From assembly GCA_973895155.1 (NCBI GenBank), contig OZ316895.1:1116001-1180000 (forward strand): a stretch of 64,000 bases of DNA, given 5' to 3'. The position numbers and the translations under genes are program-made. A model generated the notes under the pieces. It had not been told where the DNA came from, ran no database searches, and saw nothing but the letters and a program-made list of their open reading frames with translations. Of this stretch, positions 1 through 10,888 are shown one piece after another. Within the stretch, counting starts at the first letter, position 1. Each line of letters begins with the position of its first letter. Source of the stretch: Marsupella aquatica. Its lineage: Eukaryota; Marchantiophyta.

Positions 1-2240
1 ACGCGAACGTATCTCGTCGGATACACTGTATTATGAGGACTCCGCGTTACGCGGAGCCCTTTATACGGCAAGTAGTGGTTTAAGAACCATTGGTATTGTG
101 TCCCTCCACTGTGCATATCTTTTTTTGCTTTTTCTCCAACACAGATTGTGTCAACATTGTCTTTCGTATTAGGTTCTAACCTATTTTACTAAGCGTTCTA
201 ACCTATTTTACTAAGCACGCCAGTAGTGTTGAGCATTAATTACTTGGCACCTCTGCCCCAAGCAAGACAAGATCAGGTTGCCCGCAACGTTGCAATGCAC
301 TTTTTGCCTGGGTGGACCCTATCACTACTGAAAAGCATCGATCATGGGACAGACTCTGCCTCTGTCATCTCTTTCCATGTAAAATGTGTTAGAACAATGA
401 TGTTTATGTAGTTATTCTACCAGTCCCACACAGTTATCGGATGTGACCCTAGTTGCAATGGACATGACAAGGGGTATGATTCAGGACCCACCTCCTGGCA
501 AGTTCTCCACATTGTCAGTTGTTTGGACTCTTAATCAAACTGTCATTTCCTTATCAAACTGTCATTCCTTGGGAACACCTGATAGACTTTAGGGATGGGG
601 AGGGCAAAAGAGATCCTAAACTTGAGACATCATTTTACATTAGGACTTCGAAGAAATCAGAGTTTGAGAACACGAATTGGGTAGAGTATAAGATATTCTG
701 GTGTTCTTATGGCCCACAAGAAGACAACGTCAATCTATGTGTTCCTCCTCTCCAAGGAACACATCCAAAGTCAGGAATTGGGAGCAGGCCCCATCTATGC
801 AAGAAGAACTTCAACAATCATGCAAAAAGGAATTGTCAATGCCACTTCATTGCAAAAAGATTCAAGATGAACCCTAACGTTGTTCACATACACTAATAGG
901 TACAAACTACCTTGTGACTCAAAATGAACTTCTATGAGTGACTCTATTCTTCAATTCCAGTTTGAGTTTAATTGCCTTATTGTTCTGCCACCATGTACTC
1001 TTCACATCACAATAAAATTTTTGTGATGTAGTGTGTGTTCTGGCATCAAACTTCATAATGATTGAAACTATGTGATGTTGTTATTGTTTTGTCATCAAAC
1101 ATCACTAACATTGTGTGGGGTTATTACTGTTCTGGTTGCAGAATCCATTGCAGCCTCAGAGGCGACATAGTGCATGGTTCTTGGGAGCATGAAATGGGGC
1201 CGCCAACATGGGGGGCCAAAGTGTAGTGTTGCTCCATGGTTGACCAATCAGCTTTTGCTCATTTTCTGAGCAAATTTTGTACATGATCCTTGAGAGAGGT
1301 GACCCCAACTGAGGGGGATACAGCCATGGATGAACCTGTAATTTGCTCTAATTTTTACTTGAATATTGTGCCTTAGATTGGATAACATTCCCGGTCTAAC
1401 CTAGGGGCCAAAATCTAACAATCCCCAAACCAGGTTGGCAAAGACTCATAATCAAATCATCCCTAGAAAAGTAGAAATACAAAGAGAAAACTGAAAGAGT
1501 TGTTTATTGTTTACTATAAATGCACCATGGACGGGACTGTGGATAGATTGGCCAATCATGGAATGCAGGTAATATTGGAAGTTTTTTGTTGTTGCAAGTG
1601 CACCAAAACATACAATTTTCCTAAGTGCATCTTACCTTCTCTAAATGACAAATAACATAAGTGCATTACCATACTATGGCCCTCCATATGAGGGCCTCAA
1701 TGTCTGATAAGCACGTCCTCGTTGAAACAGGACACTATACAAGAACATGGTTCTCTGAAGATTCGCTCTCGATGTAACAGGAGTATATTAACAGTAAAGA
1801 AGATGCTTCAAATCTTATTCCTTTACAGTTGTGTAGCACTGCCCGACCTGCCGTCAGTGATCGCCGTCAGTCCACAATGATGTATCTGACTACCCGTTGC
1901 CCTGCTGTACATCCAAGGCGATCATGGAAAGTGGTAAACCCTGATATGTGCAAACTCATTATCATTGAGCCCAATCTGGCCCATATTTATGAGTTGTTCT
2001 GTTTGTTAGCCGTGGTGACCATTGTCCGGCACTAAGCACTCCTAAGTGTGGGAATTCAATTCAAAATTTGGTATGAGCTTAGACTGAGTATGAAAATTGC
2101 TTGGAATAGGGTTGGGCTTGGGTCTTGACAAAGGGGCAATGTAGGATGGAGTTAATAGAAAAAATGCAATGTGATTTTGGGCGTAATGGAGGTCTCTACT
2201 GTTTGCGCGATGGACATATATATCTTGGTCGATGTTAGGC
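1..2240. other. AT-rich spacer with no recognised gene
   Basis: Only one open stretch stands out here (519-896, listed separately). The remaining short ORFs have no motif I recognise. Several short AT-rich direct repeats such as CATCAAAC..CATCAC recur around 980-1120. I see no promoter, RNA gene or transposon terminus that I can defend. Confidence 0.5.
519..896 (+). CDS. Unrecognised 125-codon ORF, possibly transposon-derived
   Basis: I do not recognise this protein. It is open for 125 codons with a mixed, globular-looking composition. Its C-terminal third is rich in Cys, His and basic residues (HLCKKNF, then NCQCHFIAKRF). That arrangement recalls the zinc-binding DNA-binding segments of plant Mutator/FAR1-type transposases, but this is an impression and not a domain hit. 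There is no upstream gene context, no clear promoter, and base composition is like the surrounding AT-rich spacer. It may be a chance ORF, a decayed transposase fragment or an exon of an unrecognised gene. Confidence 0.22.
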   Translation: MFGLLIKLSFPYQTVIPWEHLIDFRDGEGKRDPKLETSFYIRTSKKSEFENTNWVEYKIFWCSYGPQEDNVNLCVPPLQGTHPKSGIGSRPHLCKKNFNNHAKRNCQCHFIAKRFKMNPNVVHIH

Positions 2241-2257
2241 CTTTATGTATAGGATTA

Positions 2258-2366
2258 AGGGCTCTTCCCATCCCATAATGGGGTATAGGTTCGAGCGTAT
2301 GTGGAGGCCCCATGGGCCGACGCATACGCGGAGACCCATGCCCCATTATGGGCAGGATAAGCCCCT
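2258..2366. repeat. Imperfect palindrome (hairpin-forming), about 54-bp arms
   Basis: The left arm (from AGGGCTCTTCCCATCCCATA) is the imperfect reverse complement of the right arm ending ATTATGGGCAGGATAAGCCC. The centre lies near 2313 (GCCCCATGGGCC). The blocks CATAATGGGG, GAGCGTATG/GACGCATACG and GGAGGCCCCAT/GGGCC pair across the axis. This looks like a small foldback element, but I could not find a convincing target-site duplication. Confidence 0.6.
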
Positions 2367-2719
2367 AGTCGACGTTAAGGTGAAAATTCAAACGGTTGAT
2401 GTTGTTGTACCTAGGGCTGTACCCTAGCCGTGAAAACCTGGGAAGGCCCAGATTGGAAGGCGGCCCAATTATGAGGATTAGACGGTTTGTGTCAATTGTG
2501 TCCCAGTTGTACGCAATGTGGCCAGCTATAAGGGTGGGAAGGTGGACCAACCTGACCTCAATTTCCATAGGATTTAGTGTAGTGCATCTTGCACCTTGCA
2601 TCTGCCAAGTGTGAGAGCCACTGTGGGCATTTTGGTTGCACATCTCCTTTGTATCAACGATTTGCTCTGCAGTCTCATTGTATTTTGTTTGCATCGATGA
2701 TTTGCATTTCCAATGTTTT

Positions 2720-2865
2720 ATGGAGGATTTGGAGGTCACGTTGCCGTCTCATTGCTTGTAGCTGATTCAGAGGTCTCGTTGCCATCTTGTTGCCAGTGTG
2801 GATTTCAGTGGAGGATTCAGAGGTCTCTCTACAGGTCTCGTTGCAAGTGTGGATTACAATTGACT
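2720..2865 (+). repeat. Imperfect tandem repeats containing GAGGTCTCGTTGC
   Basis: The phrases GGAGGATTCAGAGGTCTC, GAGGTCTCGTTGCCATC and GGTCTCGTTGCAAGTGTGGAT recur several times in about 150 bp, each time followed by a TTGCCAGTGTGGATT-like stretch. This is a small degenerate tandem array directly upstream of the decayed DUF3504-like sequence. Confidence 0.5.
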
Positions 2866-3005
2866 CCGTGTCGACATGGAGCTTCACAGATCACACAATT
2901 AGCTTGAGTCAGCTCTCCACTCTCTTGTTGCCAAGCCCTTCCACTACTGCTCGTGGAGAATCTGATGATCTTGCCCTTTGCCCTTGAATGCTTACTTAAT
3001 TATAT

Positions 3006-4110
3006 ATGGCTCATCCATCGTTTAGTATTGGTATGTCAAAGCTGAAGAGTATTTCAGACGCAGAGGAGGACAAAAAGTGCAACATTCCTGCGATGAGCAA
3101 TACTATGGTGAATATTGATAATCAATGTGAGGCAGAGTTGCTGAAACAGAATGACACACTTGATTCGTTACATGTGGACGAGCATCCAAAGAAGGGCCCT
3201 CTTGTGATTACAGTCCCTGGTCATGTGCCTGTCGAATTTCATGAGGGGGATCCAAATTTTCAGGAGACCATTGCCAAGGGTGGTTCAAATCCAAGCACTA
3301 CTATCGATCGTTGGGCAATGAACAGACTTAATCAATTTTGAGAGTTTAAGGGTTGGGACTGTAGTGTATGCTTTGAGGATCTCCCTTCACATGAGTGCAA
3401 CACGATGCTAACCAAATTCTTTGAGCAGATTTGTAAAAAGGACGGGACTCTATATATCCAACTCAGACGCTAATGGGATTATACCGTGCTTTCCATAGAG
3501 TTTGAGGCATAGACAAGAGGTCAGAGCAGGCAAGATGAACCAATTTTCCACATGCGCAAGAGTCCAGTGTTCAAATAAGTTAGCTTGCGTTTTAGCCATG
3601 GAGCGATAAAAGAGGAACAGTGCAAATTTGCCTCAAAAGAAGGTGTCTATAATTTTGTTGGCTAATGAGGCCATGATCCTGGCCCACTCCTACACTGCTG
3701 CCATTCACCCTCGAGGCCTTCAATGTCATGCAATTCACTTCTTGTTGTTTTGCTTTGCCATTTGAGGAGGCATAAAATTGCATCTGCTTGCTAAGAGTGA
3801 CTTTGTTGTGAACTCTAATGATAATGAGCGTTATGTGACATATGACGAGCGACTCTCAAAGAATTATAAATTTGGTCTAGAATGTTATCAGGATGAGCAT
3901 TTTCGACCAGCTATTACAAGCTACAATGTTGAGATGGTTTAGACAATGGAGAGTCTAATATCTCACTTGCCTCTTGGTGGATTGCTTTTGTTCTATCGGT
4001 GTATTGATGGTCCATGTATGCATGCTTGGTACTCAACTCAACGTGTTTCGGTGAAGAAATTGAGTGGGATTGTGAAAGAGATTCATTGAGAGTGTGGTTT
4101 GCTAACAAAT
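3006..4110 (+). pseudogene. Decayed DUF3504 / Crypton-like (ZMYM/QRICH1-type) recombinase-derived sequence
   Basis: An intact 111-codon ORF (3006-3341) ends in RWAMNRLNQF and a stop. Across that stop the plus strand continues as EFKGWDCSVCFEDLPS, then MLTKFFEQICKKDGTLY and, after a one-base shift, TQTLMGLYRAFHRV. Further on come EPIFHMRKSPVFK, a segment reading ECYQDEHFRPAITSYNVE, LLLFYRCIDGP and HAWYSTQRVSVKKLSGIVKE. That order (helical N-terminal core, F-F-x(3)-KKDG-LY motif, later FYR and W-Y-S blocks) matches my memory of the DUF3504 domain. DUF3504 is a domesticated or Crypton-derived tyrosine-recombinase fold found in ZMYM2/QRICH1-type proteins. Several stops and frameshifts show it is not functional. 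The family call is from memory of motif order, so it is moderately confident; the coding decay is directly visible. Confidence 0.5.
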
Positions 4111-4139
4111 AAGGTAGAACTACTTGTGTGACACGCCTG

Positions 4140-6340
4140 GCTACAGAGGGAGTACCCTCGCCTATTGGTATCCTGGCAGACAGGCTAGCAAGACTTAGTT
4201 TGTGACTGAAACTTAGTCATTTGTACAAAATTATTTTACAAATAGGGAGAGTTTAGTATGTGGAAACTAGATATGACCAATTGGCCTAGAGTTCAATAAA
4301 ACTCTTCTAAGTGTTCCCAAGGACATAGCCTTTGGTACGTGAGACAAATCCCATACTCTTGTGTGTCATCTATTTGTGTGTTCATTAAATGTTGCACATC
4401 TGCATATATGTTTCCTATGGAGAGGTCATTTGGGGTATGGCACGCATGACACGAAACAGGAAACAGGTTTACTGGTACCAGCAAAATTTTTTCTATTATC
4501 AACAAAAAGTCATTGTTACCAGAAAAAATGAAACATATTTCATAAAAAGTCTCATTTTCCAAAAAAACTTAAAATGCAATATTTTTTGGCTAGCTTTGGG
4601 CGCTAATATTACCAGCACCGAGTGCTAGCAAAAAACAAGTCAACAAAAAAAACAAACTTTTTTCCTCAATTTTTTCCACTCATTTTCTTGTTACTAGTTT
4701 ATGTATCCTATTATTGTCTATTGTTTCCTGTCGTTTGTAAATACCTCATCATTTGCTCAACATGTTATTCTTGTAAAGCAAATTGTAGTCTTTAACACTC
4801 ATTACAGGTGCAGATTTTATCTTAGAGGGAATAGAAAGAAACTAATGGGCCCCCACAATCTTGTAATACCACCCTTATAGTAGTAAGCCGTACAAGACAG
4901 TTCAAAAAATGACCCTCAAGGCTCAATCTTCAACGAGTTCATGCCAGATGTTGTCCAGACCAAGCACATAGTTGCCTCCGTCAGTAGTAACACAAATCCA
5001 GCCCAACAACCCAAACCCTACAACTTTACAGCCTCTACGTCTCTACCACTGCAAACGCAAAATTATCCTGGCAATCCCATGATTGGTGTCAAAGCAAAAA
5101 TAGCCCATGATATCCAAAACACCCAAAAACATTTGTCATCCAAAACACCAAAAAGTTGAATCTAAATAGTTGAAGAATTTAAAAATTTGAATATAAATTG
5201 AAACTTTCTCCTAAAGGTAGAAGGGAGTGAGAGCACAATCCAACAGCCTATATTTGTATGTAATGGCTATTGTTAACCTTGTAATTATTGTTAGGAGGGT
5301 TAGTGTTAGTTTGCTTTGGCCAGATTTAAATTTAGCGGAGGCAATAAATGAATCATTTTTAGTATTGCTGGTGTCATTTTGCAATCCCTGGGATAACGAA
5401 TCTCTGAATCACTTTAGGTTTGGACAGACATACCATCTTTCTTGTTTTGCTGATATAAAAATGCAGCTAAGTAAAAAATAAAAAATAAAAAATAAAAAAT
5501 AAATAAAAAATGCAGCTAAGTAATGATCAAAGCAACAAGAAACAGGATCTATTGTGATCATTCAAACCCAATATCCCGTGTACATGATAGCCATTAGGAA
5601 TATCCCTCATACAAAAAATGATGAATTTACCATCCTCCTTTCTACATATTTCTATGCAAACCTTGGTTAATCCATGCATTAGGGTTTTGGTTTAGGCTAA
5701 CCCATATTTAGCATCATGGGTATATCATGGTCCCAAAGCAAGTAGCAGAGTACCAGTTGCTCAATCCCTCTATTGCTCCTCCCATAATGAATTTACAGCG
5801 TGAGGTGCCTTTGATATAAACTCTGTATGTGAAATCATTTTAGTACATTCCCATTGGCAGACTACTCTTGCAACTGTATCTTTACAGCTGATCCCAAGTT
5901 CAGTCAATATGAGGAGCCAACCTTTTAGTCTCAAAATGAAGAGGCAAGGAATTCTGTGCAATGGGAAAACAATAGGCAGAGAACTAATACTTGCTAAGCA
6001 TAGTTTGGCTGTATTTAATTACAGCATCTCCAATAGTTTAGCACCTTTTGACTGCTACCGCAAATGTTTGCAGCGGACACATGAATTTGGTATAGACTAC
6101 AGGTTAATAATCTGCAACTATCCGTTTCTGGAGGTCCTTGCTATTTCTATAATCTATTGCCCAGAAACTCATGATTGGTAACTTTTTTCCGCATTGCATT
6201 TACATAATACAAAGACAATCTGGGTTGCGGTTCTAATTTGAACCCTGTTCCCAAAATGCTAAGAAAACCCTCTTGGTTACCGCTAATCATTGTTTTTCAC
6301 TTTCTGGTCACAGGGTTATAACCTATTAACCCCTGGCTTG
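4140..6340. other. AT-rich spacer, no recognised gene
   Basis: ORFs are all below 100 codons and have no motif I know. The stretch holds one A-rich microsatellite (5461-5523) and otherwise looks like unconserved intergenic DNA. Confidence 0.5.
5461..5523. repeat. (AAAAAT)n microsatellite between 14-bp direct repeats
   Basis: About five AAAAAT-type units are bracketed by two copies of ATGCAGCTAAGTAA (at 5461 and 5510). This pattern is expected from replication slippage that copied the flank along with the A-rich tract. Confidence 0.75.
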
Positions 6341-6350
6341 CCCAGACTGT

Positions 6351-6541
6351 CATTATCCTACACATATGGCGAGCCAGAATAGGAAATAGCCATCCCAATG
6401 GCAAATCCTGAAATGAGTCCCTGGATCGTATCATTATCCTACACATATGGCGAGCCAGAATTAGAAATAGCCATCTCAATGGCAAATCACCAGTACCCCC
6501 TACATCCATAAACATTCAGGGAGATGAGTCCCTGGATAGCC
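6351..6541. repeat. Tandem duplication, about 81-bp unit
   Basis: CATTATCCTACACATATGGC starts at 6351 and again at 6432. Both copies run on through GAGCCAGAA.T.AGAAATAGCC and end near ATGAGTCCCTGGAT. The second copy carries a short insertion before that ending. Confidence 0.8.
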
Positions 6542-6963
6542 ATTAATGATTGTCAGACTCGTCTGCCCATCCCCTGCCCAAAAATCCGGAAAACCAGCAT
6601 TTTTTCCTTAGTGTAAGTAGCTTTGTTACAGGTGATTTGAATTTCAGTTTGTGCGAAAAGGCTCGGGTTGGTAGGGATTTGAGCATTAATGATTGTTGGA
6701 CTCGTCTGCCCGTCTGCTGCCCAAAAATCTGGAAAACCACCAATTTTCCCTTAGTGTAACTGTTTTTGTTACAAGTGATTTGAACTTCAGTTTGTGTGAA
6801 AAGGCTCAGGTTTGCGATTTGAACATTAATGATTGTCAGACTTGTCTGCCTGTCCGCTGCCCAAAAATCTGGAAAATCACCATTTTTACCTCAGTGTAAC
6901 TAGCTTTGTTACAGGTGATTTGAACTCCAGTTTGTGTGAAAAGGCTCAGGTTTTGAGGGATTT
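6541..6963. repeat. Tandem array, three units of 140-143 bp
   Basis: The unit starts CATTAATGATTGT at 6541, 6684 and 6824. It contains the blocks CTGCCCAAAAATC, GGAAAA, CTTTGTTACAGGTGATTTGA and CAGTTTGTG.GAAAAGGCTC. The three copies are roughly 85-90% alike by eye. Each copy can be read in one frame as a similar peptide (PKN.EN..FLSV..FVT.DLN), but the units lie in different frames and each reading ends soon after. I take this to be satellite-like DNA and not a gene. Confidence 0.85.
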
Positions 6964-7029
6964 GGAATTCACACCTCTGCCTCCCAGCTTGAATGGTCTA
7001 CAATCGGGCCAGAGCCTGCTAGGATGAGA

Positions 7030-7640
7030 GGACCGACTCATTTTTGGGTTTTAACCTCTTATTATAGCATGTTCATCCTGGAACATGCCTCTTTTTTTTG
7101 TCTTGTAGTGGTATGTAATTTATTTTATGATAAAAGAAGTAGGTACGTGTAAAGTATATGCCAATAAATTAATATCTGTTAATTAAGAGTGAATGACATA
7201 ACACACAAAAACATTAGGACACATGCAAAGAAAATCACATTATGACCAAGAAAGTACAAAGGTATTAAAGAATTGTGCACATATGGTACATATTTCACTT
7301 GCTTCTAGGTAATAACAATAAACTCAATTAAAACCATAACTTTTGTAAAGAAAATCACAAGGGGAACTTAGTACACCAAATGTGCACATTTTACAAATTT
7401 CATTTCTCACACTCTCAAGAGAAAAAAGAGAATTCACTAAGGAGTGATTGAAAAGGAGAGATTAAACCTTTATGAGGGGAGCCAAATACATTCAAAATAC
7501 TCCAAATTCACTAAAATTAAAAGGGGTCCAAAAGGTAATTCAAATCAAACTAATACAAATGATTCACCTTATTAAGGACATTAAAATCAACATACTTAAC
7601 ACAAAATATGAATACGACAAAATCTGAAAGGTGGATTCAC
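7030..7640. other. Very AT-rich spacer
   Basis: This is A+T-dominated DNA with short A runs and no ORF of note. I see nothing functional in it. Confidence 0.5.
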
Positions 7641-7642
7641 CG

Positions 7643-7760
7643 TATAGCAGCTTCATAAAGACTTATTATCGTTCACATTTCAGGCAGCATCGGCTGGCAG
7701 CTATAGCAGCTTCATAAAGACTTACTATCATTCACATTTCAGGCAGCATCGGGTGGCAGC
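7643..7760. repeat. Tandem duplication, 59-bp unit
   Basis: TATAGCAGCTTCATAAAGAC begins at 7643 and at 7702. Each copy continues through TTCACATTTCAGGCAGCATC to a GGCAGC end, with only a few mismatches between the two. Confidence 0.85.
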
Positions 7761-7900
7761 GGGTATGGAAAGTAACCAGGGACTCATAGCTCTGAATCCA
7801 TAAACTATAGTTGACCTGGTAATAAGGGATGCCCTTATGACTTCCCATTGTATGTGCCCGCCCCCCCCCCCCCCCCCGCCCCCACAATCCATGTATCTGA

Positions 7901-8259
7901 GGGCGACTTTACAAGACATGCGCGACTATTTGAGTGCTTTCTACCAGGGTTGTAACAGAGCCCGACTTTTTGTGTACAGTAGGACTCTAGACCAGACCAA
8001 AGCAGAAATGATGATAAAATCCTAGGAGAAAACGGCCTGCCCATTTTTGCACCTCCGGAGGTCCAATAGTCTAGTGCCAGGATGAGCTGGCCCAAGCTAA
8101 TCCATACCAGAATGTAAGTTCGGTCTTTCCCGCAGCTCAACTTGCCGTGCCAGTTTTCTAAAGCAAGGAGCGCCCGGGCAGGCTAAAACAACGGTCCTGA
8201 TTGATTCGAAAGTGAAAAAAGATGGACTAAATTGCCAAGCCCCTCTTGTAAAGTGACCC
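7901..8259. mobile_element. PIF/Harbinger-like MITE (359 bp, TSD TGA)
   Basis: The left terminus reads GGGCGACTTTACAAGA and the right terminus, reverse complemented, reads GGGTCACTTTACAAGA. The element is flanked on both sides by the trinucleotide TGA (7898-7900 and 8260-8262). A 3-bp duplication of T-N-A type with short inverted termini starting GGG is the mark of PIF/Harbinger-type MITEs. A homopolymeric C run (about 7859-7876) lies just outside the left end. The interior has no transposase, so the element is non-autonomous. It lies about 420 bp upstream of the RPL39 start codon. The same termini recur at 43997-44534 and, singly, at 35223-35237. Confidence 0.75.
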
Positions 8260-8490
8260 TGAGGGTGTCTAGAAAATGAGTCTGCGACCCGTTTGAGGGT
8301 CAATGGAACAGGACTGTGTGAGGTCGTTTCGAATGTAGAAGGTAAAATGTTACGTGACACAGAAGTGTGTCATGGGAGAAAATTTACGGTACAGATCCAT
8401 CCCATGCGAGATAGGAAATGTCATCGTAGAAATGACGTACAGAGCCATGCCCATCCAAGCTTTAGACGTCCCAAGGGAAAGGCATGTAGG

Positions 8491-8499
8491 AAACCCTAA
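8491..8499 (+). promoter_or_regulatory. Telo-box (AAACCCTAA) upstream of RPL39
   Basis: The sequence AAACCCTAA lies about 180 bp upstream of the RPL39 start codon. This motif is characteristic of plant ribosomal-protein and translation-gene promoters, so position and partner gene agree. The transcription start itself is not visible; a pyrimidine-rich stretch (around 8552-8580) may lie in the leader. Confidence 0.6.
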
Positions 8500-8678
8500 A
8501 CCAGCCGACGGATTCTGCAGGTCTTTCTTTTTGGGTAGCTCTCCGAATCAACCTCCCTTTTCTCACGTACGTTTTTCCTCGTCGAGAGCTCGTCGTCGGA
8601 GCTTCGTTGCCGGTCGTCCTTAGCCTAACGGCTGCATAGCTTCTGCTCCAGGGCCCGAGTGTTACAACAGCAGCAGCC

Positions 8679-9477
8679 ATGGTTTGTGCTCTAACTCATC
8701 GTTTAAATTTCTTTTCGATTCGAATGAGTGAGTGATTGCGTGAGTATGTTTTGAAGGGTCGGGCCTTTTCGGCTGTAGTATTGGGATGCTTGATCTTCCC
8801 CGTCTTCTTCGTTCAATTTCCTTTACTCCAAATTCGTTTGTGTTGCTGAGTGAGACTCTTCAAGCTGTAAGGAAATGAAGCGTACTGTTGCCAGACCCAC
8901 GAACACGAGCTTGCCTTGTTTTAGGAATGATTGAATGCATGTTTTTGACAAGGTGTATCGTCTTGAAATCCACCAATTCAAGGCTCCTGTTTCTGACCTC
9001 GACGGAAAGTTGTGTAATGTTTGTTCGGGGAACTTCGATTAGGGTTCATCTGCGTCTGTAATGATGAGTATGTTTTACATGTTTGGCATGTGTGTTTTTG
9101 CAGCCTTCTCAAAAGACCTTCCGGATCAAGAAGAAGCTCGCCAAGAAGCTGAGGCAGAATCGGCCTATTCCCCACTGGATCCGGATGCGGACTGACAATA
9201 CCATCAGGTTTGTGATCTTCCACTTTTTTCTCTGCGAATGAGACGGACTGGCCTGTGTCATAGCACACATCTAATTCCGCAGTCGACTGGTTTGGTGTGC
9301 CAAGGACTGATCGAAAGCAGGAGTTCCGAGTCCTGGGGTCCCTGAGGTTGCGCCTCTGATCCAGGGACCGATATGGAGGGTGATTGATGCGGGTAGCAGT
9401 GTTTCTGACATTTCCTTTTTCTCTGCAGGTACAACGCCAAGCGTAGGCATTGGCGCAGGACCAAGCTCGGCTTGTAG
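8679..9477 (+). CDS. RPL39: 60S ribosomal protein L39 (eL39), three exons
   Basis: eL39 is the small, very basic protein lining the large-subunit peptide exit tunnel. The exons are 8679-8681 (ATG only), 9104-9207 and 9429-9477. The introns are GT-AG: GTTTGT..TTTGCAG and GTTTGT..TCTGCAG. Joined, they give 156 nt, which is 51 residues plus TAG, the exact length of the family. The protein begins [16 protein letters not shown], contains [20 protein letters not shown] and ends [10 protein letters not shown]. All are hallmark eL39 segments, and the Arg codon AGG is split by intron 2. The first intron follows the start codon immediately, which is common in plant ribosomal-protein genes. A telo-box lies upstream. 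A 223-codon ORF on the opposite strand (8978-9649) is an antisense shadow. Nothing in the sequence suggests a pseudogene: it is spliced, full length and has no mutation in conserved residues. Confidence 0.97.
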
Positions 9478-10300
9478 ATGGTGGATAAAGCTCTCGCCGG
9501 ATGTAATTTTGTTGCCGACGAAAGCTGAGCAATTGTTTAAGCCGGCCAAATTTTGTAATAGACCATATGAAGAGATTGTTCTCATATTGACAAAAATACT
9601 CATCTTTGTGGATCCGTGATGGAGCCCTAAATCTAGCAAATTTTGGCACTGCAGAGTAAAATCAGGTGTGTTTGTCAATTGTTGGTGAGGTTCTTGTACC
9701 GTTTATTTTAAGATGAGCCCCTAGGTCATTGCCTTGAATGCTGAGAATTTCTCTTGAGAGATCCCTTCTTCCTACTATGACTTTCTACTTCAACTCCGGT
9801 TCCTTCGAATTTTAATCTCAGACCGGAATTGGCATCGGAAAGTTCGTCTACAGGGACGTTTGTTCGCCGTCTTGGAGATTTAGGCAAGTAAAGCAGTCGT
9901 TGATGTGCAATTGTTCTCGTTGCCAAACCGTCTTCATCCGTCTTCAGTCTACTGTCACTCCTTAATTTCGGTCGAGAAGCTTATGAATTGCCCGGAATGC
10001 TTTGTTCATGACTCACGCAGAGCTTCGGAAGTGGAGCTTTGGCGGCTGGTAGATTGGTTGAGTGGACTATGATTCCAGCTAGTACACTAATCTGCAGTCG
10101 AAATATTAACGTTAATTCATTCAAGCGCCAAAAGTCATCCGAAGTAGCAGTCGTTCAGTTAGACATGGTAAAACATCTATATTAGTTCTGGTGTGGTGGA
10201 TGAATTAGCAAAATGCGATGAAAGCACTTTGTTTGTTGGGACTCGTAGTGATTGTTACCCCTTCCGAGTTAGGGGTGATCCTGCACGTGTGCCAACACTT
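9478..10300. other. RPL39 3' flank and spacer
   Basis: The 3' UTR of RPL39 must lie in the first part, but I cannot place a poly(A) site with confidence. No further gene was recognised. Confidence 0.5.
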
Positions 10301-10309
10301 GTTGTTATT

Positions 10310-10625
10310 TAATGCATATATTTTACACTGTTAAACTAAATAAATTATTCTATCTCATATGTTCCATTTACCCAAATCAGTGATGCCCCTTAGATTTTTT
10401 TGCCTTGGAAGATCATTTGGAATTCCACTCACAAAAACAGCATACGATGCCCCTTAGATTTGGTTCAACAATGAGAACGAACTCTCATATTTAGATTTAA
10501 TGCATATAATTTACACTATTTAAAAAAAAAGATTCTATCTCATATGTTCCCATTTACCCAAATCAGTGATGCCCCTTAGATTTGGTTTAACAATGAGAAC
10601 GAACTCTCATACTTAGAGGTTATAT
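10310..10625. repeat. Direct repeats around CCAAATCAGTGATGCCCCTT
   Basis: A block reading TGCATATA..TTACACT, TCTATCTCATATGTTCC, ATTTACCCAAATCAG, TGATGCCCCTTAGATTT occurs at about 10311-10400 and again at about 10500-10582. A third partial copy (10447-10490) carries the GATGCCCCTTAGATTTGGTT and AATGAGAACGAACTCTCATA parts. This is a local duplication with internal rearrangement. Confidence 0.75.
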
Positions 10626-10678
10626 GATATGAATTTCATTGATCCGGGGTAAACTCATATCATGCAGCGTACTAAGAC

Positions 10679-10785
10679 TAATTTGACATTCTATTGAATC
10701 TCTAAAGATTATTCGACCGACGAATGAGTGCATCCAATTTGACATTCCAATGAATCACTAAAGATTATTCGGTCGATGAATGATC
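10679..10785. repeat. Tandem duplication, about 57-bp unit
   Basis: The string AATTTGACATTC, then TGAATC.CTAAAGATTATTCG, then CGA.GAATGA occurs twice in succession. The unit is not coding. Confidence 0.7.
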
Positions 10786-10888
10786 GGGTTCCCTCTACCT
10801 CTACTCCACTACGCCTTATCATAGGGTGAACACAATCGACATTTAACTCAACAAGACGTTCCCATGTTCTGTTGCATCCAAGATAGCA

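Noticed and set aside
6550-7027. Three similar ORFs suggesting a gene family
   Set aside because: The similarity comes from tandem repeat units lying in different frames. Each reading stops shortly after its unit.
8978-9649. 223-codon minus-strand ORF
   Set aside because: It lies antisense to RPL39 exons and introns. The conserved, spliced ribosomal protein explains the sequence.
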